Assembly (NCBI GenBank): GCA_016207265.1
Contig: JACQPZ010000197.1
Coordinates: 1-7,131 of the forward strand
Length of the DNA: 7,131 nt
From: Candidatus Latescibacterota bacterium
Lineage (GTDB): Bacteria > Eisenbacteria > RBG-16-71-46 > SZUA-252
Reading direction: 5' to 3'
A program made the translations under genes and the position numbers. Numbering within the stretch: the first letter of the stretch is position 1; every line of letters begins with the position of its first letter. Positions 1-6,396 of the stretch are shown here, one piece after another. The notes below the pieces were generated by a model, which worked only from the letters and a program-made list of their open reading frames with translations, did not search any database and was not told the DNA's origin.

Positions 1-1988
1 ACCATCTTGAAGGTCTCCCACGCCGGCACGCGCGGATCGTTCACGCCGGTCAGGGCGAGCAGCGACGGGTACCGCGCGCCGTCCTTGACGTGATGGTACG
101 GCGAATAGGAGACCATTCCCCGGAACTGGCTGGAGTCCTTCACGGTGCCGAACTCCGTCGTGTTGAACTCGCCGTTGGGCGCAAGCTCGGTTCTCAGCAC
201 GTCCCCGTAGCCCACGTGCGCGACCGCCGCGTGCATGTACTCGGGATAATGGACGAGCGTTCCGTAGACCAGGAGCCCACCCGCGCTTCCGCCTTCGATC
301 GCGAGCCGTTGCTTGCTGGTGTAGCGCTTCTCGACGAGGTAGCGGGCGCACGCCGCGAAATCGTCCATGGATAGCTTCTTCGTGCCGAGCCGCGCCGCCG
401 CATGCCAGGCGTCGCCGTACTCACCGCCCCCGCGTACGCTCGCGTCGACGTAGATGCCGCCCTGCTCGAGCCAGACTTTGAGCTTCGGCTCGAAGTACGG
501 TTGCTCGCTCAGGCCGTAGCTTCCGTAGCCGTAGAGGATCGCAGGCGCGGATCCGTCGAGCTTCGTCCCCTTGCGCATGATGATGTTGACCGGGAGCTTC
601 GTCCCGTCGAACGCGGTCGCGAACTCGCGCCGCACCTCGCAGTCGCTGAAATCGGCGGGTGAGGTGTGGACGAGCGCGGTGGGTATGAGATCGGCCCCTC
701 CGGGGCTCAACCGGTAGTAAGCGGGCGGGCGCGTGTAGCTCTGGCCGCGCACCAACACCTCGTCTCCCACGGTGCGCACGGCCTGGCCGAGCCGGCCGAT
801 CTCGGTCATCGAGACGGTGGTGGTGAGGGCGCGTCTGTTCAGATCGTAGACGCGCATCTGCGTCGGCCCCCCCACCATCTCCGTCACGTAGATCCTCGTC
901 GCGGTGGGCGTGTAGCTCTCGATCGCGTTCTCCGTCTCCGGCACAACCACGCCCGCCCTGTCGAGCGTGGGGGTCGCGAGCGGGAGGCGGAGGATCTTCT
1001 TGTTCGGCGCATCGGCGCGGGAGAGCAGGTACAGAGCCTCGTCCAGTCCGAACTCGGCACCGATGACCTTGTCCTCGAAGCGCGAGATCCGCGTCCAGAC
1101 GCCCTCCGGCGACCGGAGCCAGAAGCCGTGCTCACCTCCGTCCCCGTTTCGGACGTCGGCGAGGACGAACCGGCCGTCCGGGCTCGTGCTCAACTCGATC
1201 TCGGCGATCTTGGGGAACTCCCTGCCGAGCACGTAGACGTCCTCCGTCAAGGGGGTGCCGAGCTTGTGGAAGTAGACCTGCTGGTAGAAGGGCAGCTCCT
1301 CATCGGGTCGCTCGCCCGGCCGCGGGTAGCGCGTGTAATAGACCCCGGTTCCTTCCGCGTTCCACGCGGCGCTCCCGCCCGCCGTGCCGCCGTTCACGCC
1401 GGGGATCGCGTCGTCGAGCCGGCGGCCCGTCGCGGTCTCGTAGAAATAGAGCGTCCCGTCCTCGGTGCCGTTCTTCGAGAGCGAGACCGCGACGAGTTTC
1501 GCGTCCAGTGACGGAGCGTAGAAATCGATCGTCGTCGCGCCGCTCGGATCGATCACATTCGGATCCACAACGGCGCGCTCGGTGCTCAGGTCGGCCACCG
1601 ACGTGAGCGTGACGAGAGAGGGCTGCTCCTTCGGCGGCGCGTCCTTCTTCGCGAAGTAATAGCCGTACCTGTAGCTCAACCCGGAGTAGTCGGGAGATTC
1701 CGAATGGGTCAGCGCGATCACCCGCTCGAGGACGGCCTTCCGGTCGGGGTGGCCGTCGAGCCAAGCGCGGGTGAACGCATCCTGCTCCTTCCCCCACCGC
1801 TCCACGTCGGGATCCGACACGCTCTCCATGTACTGGTAGTCGTCGGAGACTCGTTCGCCCCAGTACGTGTCGATGACCGTGCGCTTGGGCGCTCGGGGCG
1901 GCTGGGACGCCTTGGAGGACGCGGCAGCGTCCAGCGACGCGGCGAGGAATGCCGCGAGGGCGAGCGTGGCTGTGAGTCGGCGACGCAT
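1..1988 (-). CDS. Secreted prolyl oligopeptidase (peptidase family S9A), C-terminus cut by window edge
   Basis: Serine peptidase of the prolyl oligopeptidase type, which cleaves short peptides, classically after proline. The visible 662 residues start at an ATG with a GGAG Shine-Dalgarno nine bases upstream (2001-1998). Residues 1-24 look like a signal peptide (MRRR, then an Ala/Leu-rich core and an AAAS end), so export to the periplasm or outside is inferred. Residues 37-75 resemble the S9A N-terminal region and about 80-450 the beta-propeller lid. The C-terminal alpha/beta-hydrolase holds YGYG (Y488, oxyanion Tyr), EGGSAGG (nucleophile S568) and NDPRVP (acid D651, with R653 matching the P2-binding Arg). 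The catalytic His and perhaps 40-60 residues lie beyond position 1. Where classical enzymes have a Trp in the S1 pocket (WTTDYG in pig), this protein has N609 in NTTEFG, so proline preference is uncertain. Transcribed divergently from the DUF2779 gene. Family assignment is firm; substrate is not. Confidence 0.95.
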   Translation of the reverse strand, partial: MRRRLTATLALAAFLAASLDAAASSKASQPPRAPKRTVIDTYWGERVSDDYQYMESVSDPDVERWGKEQDAFTRAWLDGHPDRKAVLERVIALTHSESPDYSGLSYRYGYYFAKKDAPPKEQPSLVTLTSVADLSTERAVVDPNVIDPSGATTIDFYAPSLDAKLVAVSLSKNGTEDGTLYFYETATGRRLDDAIPGVNGGTAGGSAAWNAEGTGVYYTRYPRPGERPDEELPFYQQVYFHKLGTPLTEDVYVLGREFPKIAEIELSTSPDGRFVLADVRNGDGGEHGFWLRSPEGVWTRISRFEDKVIGAEFGLDEALYLLSRADAPNKKILRLPLATPTLDRAGVVVPETENAIESYTPTATRIYVTEMVGGPTQMRVYDLNRRALTTTVSMTEIGRLGQAVRTVGDEVLVRGQSYTRPPAYYRLSPGGADLIPTALVHTSPADFSDCEVRREFATAFDGTKLPVNIIMRKGTKLDGSAPAILYGYGSYGLSEQPYFEPKLKVWLEQGGIYVDASVRGGGEYGDAWHAAARLGTKKLSMDDFAACARYLVEKRYTSKQRLAIEGGSAGGLLVYGTLVHYPEYMHAAVAHVGYGDVLRTELAPNGEFNTTEFGTVKDSSQFRGMVSYSPYHHVKDGARYPSLLALTGVNDPRVPAWETFKM

Positions 1989-2036
1989 TCGTAGTTTCTC
2001 CGGCTGGCCGTGCGAGCGCCCGGTCCGATACCGACG

Positions 2037-2065
2037 TTGGGACTCGGGCCGGGCCGGGTATTCTA
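2037..2065. promoter_or_regulatory. Possible divergent promoter elements between the S9A peptidase and DUF2779 genes
   Basis: The 149-bp spacer must drive both divergent genes. On the plus strand TTGGGA (2037-2042) and TATTCT (2059-2064) are 16 bases apart, each four of six to the sigma-70 consensus. On the minus strand TAGAAT (2065-2060) matches the -10 box in five of six, but no good -35 box sits 16-18 bases beyond it. Such matches are weak in GC-rich DNA, so this is a suggestion only. Confidence 0.2.
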
Positions 2066-2124
2066 CACCAGCCCGCGGTCCGGTTGCCCCATGTCTTTCG
2101 CCCGTCGCGGCTCGGAGTGTGTGC

Positions 2125-2137
2125 TATCGTTTCCCGA
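2125..2137 (+). promoter_or_regulatory. Possible -10 element for leaderless transcription of the DUF2779 gene
   Basis: TATCGT at 2125-2130 fits a TANNNT -10 pattern and lies seven bases before the ATG at 2138, so a transcript from it would begin at or next to the start codon. No Shine-Dalgarno precedes that ATG, which agrees with a leaderless message. No convincing -35 box is visible. This competes with the element at 2037-2064. Confidence 0.25.
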
Positions 2138-3664
2138 ATGGAACAGCTTCCCCTCTGGGATGTCGCTCCGCCTGCGGCCCGAATGTCGATTCCGTTTCTC
2201 TCCAAGTCCCGCTTCGGCGCAGGACTCCAGTGCCCCAAGCGGCTCTATCTCGAGTGCTATCGCCGCGACCTGCGCGACCCCATCGATCCCACGACGCAGG
2301 CGCTCTTCGACGCAGGAATCAACGTGGGCAAGGTCGCGCGGGGGCGGTTCCCGGGCGGCGTCACGTTCACGCAGGGTCCGCTGGAACACGATGAGGCGGT
2401 CCGGGAGACGGCGGCCGCGCTCACCCGGCCCGATACGAGAGCGCTCTACGAGCCCGCGTTCACGCATGACGACGTGCGGGTGCGCGTGGACATATTGGCC
2501 GCGGCCGGGAAGGGCGAATGGGATCTGGTCGAGGTGAAATCGGGCTCCGGATACAAAGAGGAACATCTCGCGGACGTCGGGATCCAGCTCTACGTGCTGG
2601 AGGGTGCCGGGGTCAGGGTGAGGCGGGCGTGCCTCCTCCACGTGAACGGCCAGTACCTGTTCGAGGGAGGAGCGTACGATCTCGAGCGCCTCTTCACGAT
2701 CCGAGACCTGACCGATGAGGCCCGCGGGGCGCGGTCCGAACTGCTCGAAGCCCTGAAGGCGATGCGGCGGCCGCTCCGGGAGCCGGAACCGCCCTCCATC
2801 GCGGTCGGACCCCAGTGCAAGCGACCCTACGTGTGCCCCTTCTACACCCATTGCCACGACGGCGGACCGGAGCACCCCGTGGATCAGCTTCCTCGGACCA
2901 GCCCCAAGCTCATCGAGGCGCTGCGGGCCGCCGCGATCGACGACATCCGCGACATCCCCGAGGATTTCGACGGGCTCACCGACCTTCACAAGCGAATCCG
3001 CGCGTCGGTCATCACGGGTCGGGTGCACTCCGATCCTGAGCTCAAGCGCGCGCTCGAGAAGCTCGAACCACCGATCCACTTCCTCGACTTCGAGACCTGC
3101 AATCCGGCGCTGCCTCTCTTCAAGGGCACGAGGCCGTTTCAGCAGATACCGTTCCAGTGGTCGGATCACGTTCTCCACGCCGACGGTACGCTCGAGCACC
3201 GGGAGTACCTCCACGACGGCTCGACCGATCCGCGCAGGATGGTCGCCGGGACGCTTCTCCAGACGCTGGGGCGCAGGGGCCCGATCGTGGTCTATTCCGG
3301 GTTCGAGGAGCGCATCATCCGCTCGCTCGCGAGCGTTCTTCCCGACCTGAGCGCCGATCTCCTGCCGCTCGTGGAGACGAGGATCGTGGACCTCCTGGAG
3401 CTGATTCGGGCGCATTACTATCACCCAGGGTTCAAGGGCTCGTTTTCGATCAAGGGCGTTCTTCCCGCGCTCGTCCGCGATCTGGACTACGAGGATCTTG
3501 AGATTCGTGAAGGCGGGCAGGCGGCCGCGGCCTATGTGGAGCTCGTCGCCTCAGCCACGCAGGCGTCGCGCCGCGACGAGATCAAGTCGGCGCTCCGCGC
3601 CTACTGCCGCAGGGACACGGAAGCGATGGTCCGGCTGTACCAAAAACTCCGCGGGGCCGAATGA
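2138..3664 (+). CDS. DUF2779 family protein: Fe-S PD-(D/E)XK nuclease region joined to a DEDDy/RNase H-like exonuclease region
   Basis: Predicted cytoplasmic DNA/RNA-processing enzyme of 508 residues; its biological role is unknown. The N-terminal half resembles Cas4/RecB nucleases: SKSRFGAGLQCPKRLYL (C32), the core Asp in RVDIL (D118), EVK (E132, K134), the helix motif Q150-L-Y152, then C227-x5-C233-x5-C239. These four cysteines match the layout of a 4Fe-4S cluster in Cas4 and AddB. The C-terminal half begins HFLDFET (D317, E319), continues with VVYSGFEERII (E390) and IVDLLEL (D418), and ends with Y489-CRR-D493, a Y-x3-D motif as in DEDDy exonucleases. The start is uncertain: ATG 2138 has no Shine-Dalgarno, ATG 2183 (residue 16, MSIPF) is possible, and a TTG at 2084 adds residues without family character. 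The stop overlaps an ATGA at 3661, and the jelly-roll gene begins 46 bases on, so co-transcription is likely. The domain reading is motif-based; catalysis is inferred. Confidence 0.88.
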   Translation: MEQLPLWDVAPPAARMSIPFLSKSRFGAGLQCPKRLYLECYRRDLRDPIDPTTQALFDAGINVGKVARGRFPGGVTFTQGPLEHDEAVRETAAALTRPDTRALYEPAFTHDDVRVRVDILAAAGKGEWDLVEVKSGSGYKEEHLADVGIQLYVLEGAGVRVRRACLLHVNGQYLFEGGAYDLERLFTIRDLTDEARGARSELLEALKAMRRPLREPEPPSIAVGPQCKRPYVCPFYTHCHDGGPEHPVDQLPRTSPKLIEALRAAAIDDIRDIPEDFDGLTDLHKRIRASVITGRVHSDPELKRALEKLEPPIHFLDFETCNPALPLFKGTRPFQQIPFQWSDHVLHADGTLEHREYLHDGSTDPRRMVAGTLLQTLGRRGPIVVYSGFEERIIRSLASVLPDLSADLLPLVETRIVDLLELIRAHYYHPGFKGSFSIKGVLPALVRDLDYEDLEIREGGQAAAAYVELVASATQASRRDEIKSALRAYCRRDTEAMVRLYQKLRGAE

Positions 3665-3727
3665 ATGCGCGGGGCCGAATGAAGAGGATCGCGCGAATCC
3701 GGGGGGCGGAATGAAGAGGATCGCGCG
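3650..3727 (+). repeat. Short imperfect tandem repeats across the DUF2779/jelly-roll junction
   Basis: Three copies of a GCGGGGCCGAATGA-like unit start at 3651, 3669 and 3701. Segment 3650-3665 recurs exactly at 3668-3683 (period 18). Segment 3671-3695 recurs at 3703-3727 with one mismatch (period 32). Each copy carries an ATGA, so the repeat multiplies stop/start overlaps at the end of one gene and the beginning of the next. Slipped-strand duplication is the simplest origin. Confidence 0.85.
3661..3714 (+). CDS. Possible 17-residue coupling ORF linking the DUF2779 and jelly-roll genes
   Basis: ATG 3661 overlaps the DUF2779 stop as ATGA. It opens a frame reading MNARGRMKRIARIRGAE, whose TGA overlaps the downstream ATG 3711, again as ATGA. 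A second in-frame ATG at 3679 begins MKRIAR, the same six residues that start the jelly-roll protein, because the start region is duplicated with a 32-base period that shifts the frame. It could pass ribosomes from the first gene to the third by stop-start coupling. It could equally be an untranslated by-product of the duplication. The peptide itself shows no recognisable feature beyond being basic. Confidence 0.2.
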   Translation: MNARGRMKRIARIRGAE

Positions 3728-4388
3728 CCCAGCGCTCATTCCCGCATTGATGATCGGAATCTGCGCCGGCGGGTGGGCGGCGAGGGAAGCGATGGCAAAC
3801 GAGCTGCGGGCCCCGAGGCCGGGGAAGACTTATGCCTGGAGCCTCGAGGCCGACACGCTCGGGCGCTCCCCGGCGCACGCGTCGGTGTTCGGCGGAACTT
3901 GGACCGTCGAGGCCGACTCCGCGGATTCCGCGAGCGCGCGGTTCATCCGGCAGAGCCAGGACGATGACGGCCTCGTCTTTCACTACCTCGGCTTCACGCG
4001 CCCGATCTTGGAGGATTTCGATCTCTCGGCGCGGTTCCGCATCCTCTCGGGCGAGATCGATCCCACGGCGGGGCTCCTCTTTCAGATGGATCCAAAGGGG
4101 AGGAACGGGTATCTCGTGCGCGCGAGCGGGAGGACGAACGAGCTTGTCTTCCACTACTTCCTCAGCGGAAAACGACGCGACGTCCGCATGGCGAAGATCG
4201 CGCCGCTCACGCCCGGGACGTGGCACACGATTTCGCTCTCGAGAAGGAAGTCCGTCCTGCGCGTGAGCTTCGACGGAACGGAACGGATGATGGTCCGGGA
4301 CGAGCGCTATTCGAGGGGAACCGTGGGGCTCTGGACGGAGGATGATACGGTCGTCGACTTTGCGGATCTGACCGCGACGGCCCGGTAG
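3711..4388 (+). CDS. Secreted jelly-roll protein, DUF1080/LamG-like
   Basis: A 225-residue exported protein of unknown exact role. Residues 1-29 form a signal peptide (MKRIARP, a hydrophobic stretch around 8-22, then REAMA before N30). C18 has Ile at -1, so it is not a lipobox and type I cleavage is expected. The remainder reads as a concanavalin-like beta-sandwich: GGTWTVE (61-67), the strand pattern FDLSARFRILSGEIDPTAGLLFQ (103-125, quoted here only as a motif span), NGYLVRAS, PGTWHTISL (168-176), VSFDGT (186-191) and RGTVGLWTEDD (202-212). This layout is typical of DUF1080 (3-keto-disaccharide hydrolase) and LamG-type sugar-binding modules. I see no catalytic residues that would separate an enzyme from a binding module. 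The start at 3711 is chosen because it gives the signal peptide and avoids a long overlap with the upstream gene. Probably co-transcribed with the DUF2779 gene. Confidence 0.82.
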   Translation: MKRIARPALIPALMIGICAGGWAAREAMANELRAPRPGKTYAWSLEADTLGRSPAHASVFGGTWTVEADSADSASARFIRQSQDDDGLVFHYLGFTRPILEDFDLSARFRILSGEIDPTAGLLFQMDPKGRNGYLVRASGRTNELVFHYFLSGKRRDVRMAKIAPLTPGTWHTISLSRRKSVLRVSFDGTERMMVRDERYSRGTVGLWTEDDTVVDFADLTATAR

Positions 4389-4523
4389 CGGCGACGGCCC
4401 CGGTCTGGGGGCGAAGGGGCGCGCCGACACGGTGGGGCCTGAGTCGGGTGCCGGTGAGTACCGCGAGCTCAAACCCGTTCCGCCGTACGCGCCCCGTCTT
4501 CCCTGACGCGGGCGGAGGCGAAG

Positions 4524-4539
4524 CGGCCATCCTTGGCCG
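4524..4539. terminator. Weak hairpin in the convergent gap between the jelly-roll and M20 genes
   Basis: CGGCCA (4524-4529) and TGGCCG (4534-4539) form a perfect six-base stem with a TCCT loop, readable from either strand. No T-run follows on either side, so an intrinsic terminator is doubtful. The rest of the 230-bp gap (4389-4618) holds only small GC hairpins (for example 4397-4412) and the AT-rich patch CTATATACTAC (4548-4558), with no convincing gene. Confidence 0.2.
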
Positions 4540-4618
4540 TTACGTCCCTATATACTACAGATGCTCCGGCGGATCGATCGGATTCCCGCATGGCCCGGGG
4601 CCGGGAGCCGATTGTGCC

Positions 4619-6013
4619 CTAGCGGCTTGAGCCCGCTCCCACGCGGCTCGCCACCTCGTTCAGGTACGCGGCCGCCGAGCGCGCCCCGCCCAGGAAGCAT
4701 GCGAGCGGGAAATGCTCGTTCGGGGCGTGGAGGTTATCTCCGGGCAACCCGAAACCCATCATGACGCACGGCGCCCCGGTCAGCTCGACGAGCGGCGCCA
4801 CGATCGGGATCGAGCCGCCCATGCCCATCGCGACGGCCGGCTTGCCGAACCCGGATTCCAGCGCGCGAAGCCCGGCCTGGACGTAGGGATTCTTGATCTC
4901 CGCGCGAAAGGGCCGGCCCGCGCCGAATCGGCGGAACTCGGCCGCGGCCATATCGCCCACCAGCTCGCGGACGTGCTTCTCGAAGAGATGGAGGATCCGC
5001 TCGGGATCCTGGTTGTGCACGAGGCGCATGCTGATCTTCGCCCGGGCCCACGAACCGATCACGGTTTTGAATCCTTCGTCCGTGTACCCGCCGATAATTC
5101 CGTTGGCTTGGAGCGTGGGCCGGACCGTGCCCGACTCGCGGGTCGTGTAGCCCTCTTCGTGGAAAAGGCGCTTCACTCCCACTTCCTTCGCTTTCTGGGC
5201 GTCGTTCCACGGATACGCGGCGATCGCCTTCCGCTCCTCGGCGGTCGGCTCGAGCACGTCGTCATAGAAGCCCGGGACGAGCACGCGTCCGGTCTTGAAG
5301 TCCTTGAGGTTCTGGAGCACCCACCGGAGCACGTCGATCGGCTCGTAGAGCATCCCGCCCCACTCGCCGGAGTGCCGGTCGCCGCTCGGCCCGCGCAGCG
5401 TGACTTCCACGGCCTGGATGCCGCGCAGCGAGACGGTGATCGCAGGATGGTCGGCATCCGGGAAATTGGAATCCGAGACCACGAAGGCGTCACACCGAAG
5501 CTTTTCCTTGTGTTGGGGCGCGACCTCCGCCATCGCCTCGCCGTCGAACTCCTCATCGCTTTCGATGATGAATTTCACGTTCACGGGAAGCCCGCCCCCG
5601 CCCTGGATCACGGATTCCACGCCCACGATCTGGGCAAAGTGCTGCCCCTTGTTGTCGTCCGCGCCCCGGGCCCAGATCATTCCGTCCTTCACCCGCGGCT
5701 CGAACGGGGGCGTATCCCATAGGGCGATCGGATCGACCGGCTGGACGTCGACGTGGCCGTAGATGAGCACCGTGGGAGCCGCGGGATCCACGAGGCGCTC
5801 GGCGAAAAGCCCGGCGTGAGAGCGCGTGGGCCACACTTCGGTCCGGAACCCCAGCGACTCCAGCTTCTTCCGGTCGAAGTCGAGCGCCCGCTCCACGTCC
5901 TGATCGTGGTCCTTGTGCGCGCTGATGCTCGGGATGCGGAGGAACTGGATCAGCTCGTCGACAAATCTGCGTTCGTGCTTCTGGATGTATTCGTACGCGC
6001 CGTTCAGGTTCAT
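4619..6013 (-). CDS. M20 family dipeptidase (carnosinase/PepV-like metallopeptidase)
   Basis: Cytoplasmic di-zinc dipeptidase of 464 residues, the usual family length, that would hydrolyse dipeptides in the last step of peptide use. Metal and catalytic residues are in order: H87 in YGHVDVQP, bridging D120 in RGADDNKG, catalytic base E154 and metal ligand E155 in ESDEEFDG, D181 in VVSDSNF, and H429 in LHAPNEHF. H214 in GDRHSGEWGG, in the dimerisation/lid domain (about 195-330), matches the His that reaches into the partner's active site. SWARAKISMRLV (321-332) and GMGGSIP (397-403) are also family motifs. The ATG at 6013 is preferred over longer upstream starts because AGGAG (6023-6019) lies five bases before it and the extra upstream residues look like non-coding translation. 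ESDEEFDG departs from the commoner EGEEEIGS but keeps both acids. No signal peptide. Exact substrate cannot be told. Confidence 0.95.
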   Translation of the reverse strand: MNLNGAYEYIQKHERRFVDELIQFLRIPSISAHKDHDQDVERALDFDRKKLESLGFRTEVWPTRSHAGLFAERLVDPAAPTVLIYGHVDVQPVDPIALWDTPPFEPRVKDGMIWARGADDNKGQHFAQIVGVESVIQGGGGLPVNVKFIIESDEEFDGEAMAEVAPQHKEKLRCDAFVVSDSNFPDADHPAITVSLRGIQAVEVTLRGPSGDRHSGEWGGMLYEPIDVLRWVLQNLKDFKTGRVLVPGFYDDVLEPTAEERKAIAAYPWNDAQKAKEVGVKRLFHEEGYTTRESGTVRPTLQANGIIGGYTDEGFKTVIGSWARAKISMRLVHNQDPERILHLFEKHVRELVGDMAAAEFRRFGAGRPFRAEIKNPYVQAGLRALESGFGKPAVAMGMGGSIPIVAPLVELTGAPCVMMGFGLPGDNLHAPNEHFPLACFLGGARSAAAYLNEVASRVGAGSSR

Positions 6014-6080
6014 CGCGGCTCCTGTCTTCGTTGGCTGCTCTTCGTTGACTCCATCCTTCGACGTCGGGCCGAGTCGCGTG

Positions 6081-6109
6081 AATCTACCGACTTGGGTCCG
6101 AAAGCGCAA
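6081..6109 (-). promoter_or_regulatory. Possible sigma-70-like promoter for the M20 dipeptidase
   Basis: On the minus strand TTGCGC (6109-6104) and TAGATT (6086-6081) are separated by 17 bases. This would give a leader of about 60 bases before ATG 6013. The match is three of six at -35 and four of six at -10, so the spacing is better than the boxes. Confidence 0.25.
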
Positions 6110-6146
6110 TTCCCTCGTATCGCTGCGGGAAATACCCCAAGCCAAG

Positions 6147-6174
6147 GCGCGGATTCGAGATCGCCGATCCGCGC
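6147..6174. repeat. Inverted repeat, candidate activator-binding site upstream of flp
   Basis: GCGCGGAT (6147-6154) is matched exactly by its reverse complement ATCCGCGC (6167-6174) across a 12-base spacer. The centre lies about 123 bases upstream of the start predicted from the sigma-54-type element, within the range where NtrC-type enhancer-binding proteins usually bind. Binding is inferred only; the element could also be a chance GC palindrome. Confidence 0.4.
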
Positions 6175-6186
6175 GCCCGAGCGGGA

Positions 6187-6208
6187 TGCACCCGTAACAA
6201 ACGGTGCG
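6187..6208. repeat. Second inverted repeat with NtrC-like half-sites
   Basis: TGCACC (6187-6192) and GGTGCG (6203-6208) have exact five-base arms GCACC/GGTGC across ten bases. The half-sites resemble the known NtrC site TGCACC-N5-GGTGCA, but the spacer is five bases too long, about half a helical turn. Its centre is about 86 bases upstream of the predicted flp transcription start and 37 bases from the centre of the other inverted repeat. Confidence 0.3.
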
Positions 6209-6257
6209 GCTGAGAGCTACGGAGCGCCGCGCCTGCGCCCCGCTCGGCATCCGGTGA

Positions 6258-6272
6258 TGGCCCAAAACTTGC
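6258..6272 (+). promoter_or_regulatory. Sigma-54 (RpoN) type -24/-12 promoter for flp-cpaA
   Basis: TGGCCC (6258-6263), five bases, then TTGC (6269-6272) matches the RpoN consensus TGGCAC-N5-TTGC with one mismatch. The invariant GG (6259-6260) and GC (6271-6272) are exactly 12 bases apart. Transcription should start near 6284, giving a leader of about 148 bases before the pilin ATG. Sigma-54 control of pilin genes is established for type IV pilA in several bacteria; applying it to this Flp locus is inference. Two inverted repeats lie upstream in the expected enhancer zone. Confidence 0.6.
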
Positions 6273-6303
6273 CGTCGTCCACCGGGAGAGAGGCATGCCC
6301 ACG

Positions 6304-6330
6304 CTCGCCCGACCCGGGGGAGCGGGCGGG
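6304..6330 (+). other. GC hairpin in the predicted flp leader
   Basis: CTCGCCCG (6304-6311) can pair with CGGGCGGG (6323-6330) as an eight-base stem with one U-G pair and an 11-base loop. It would lie about 20 bases into a transcript from the sigma-54-type promoter. No T-run follows, so it is not an obvious attenuator. In GC-rich DNA such stems arise often. Confidence 0.3.
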
Positions 6331-6396
6331 ATGTCTCCATGGACGCCCCTCGACGAACGTTGGCGAAAGGGCCGCGATTTGAAGTCGGACGGGGGA

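Noticed and set aside
666..1511. A 281-codon plus-strand frame inside the peptidase gene
   Set aside because: It lies wholly opposite the S9A peptidase, whose motifs are in the expected order. No family-like sequence is seen in the frame.
2084..2137. TTG start adding 18 residues to the DUF2779 protein
   Set aside because: No Shine-Dalgarno, a rare start codon, and the added residues have no family character. ATG 2138 or 2183 is preferred.
2063..3424. A 453-codon open frame on the minus strand opposite the DUF2779 gene
   Set aside because: It is antisense to a gene with clear nuclease motifs, has no recognisable domain and is rich in Arg, Glu and Pro as expected for antisense translation of GC-rich code.
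3498..3710. Longer N-terminus for the jelly-roll protein
   Set aside because: It would overlap the DUF2779 gene by over 160 bases and bury the signal peptide internally.
3725..3770. Lipoprotein signal in the jelly-roll protein (Cys18)
   Set aside because: The residue before the Cys is Ile, which does not fit a lipobox; a type I site after AMA is more likely.
3582..4472. A 296-codon minus-strand frame opposite the jelly-roll gene
   Set aside because: Composition and position mark it as an antisense shadow of the signal-peptide protein; no motif.
4549..4556. TATATACT as a promoter -10 for a small RNA in the convergent gap
   Set aside because: No -35 box at a workable distance on the plus strand and no gene downstream in that direction.
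4448..4630. 60-codon plus-strand frame in the convergent gap
   Set aside because: No Shine-Dalgarno, no motif, and it runs into the end of the convergent gene. Not distinguishable from chance.
4712..5722. A 336-codon plus-strand frame inside the M20 dipeptidase
   Set aside because: Opposite a well-supported gene, rich in His, Arg and Asp from antisense codons, no domain.
6014..6340. N-terminal extension of the M20 dipeptidase to 573 residues
   Set aside because: ATG 6013 has a well-placed AGGAG and begins the typical family N-terminus. The extension crosses the regulatory region and lacks family sequence.
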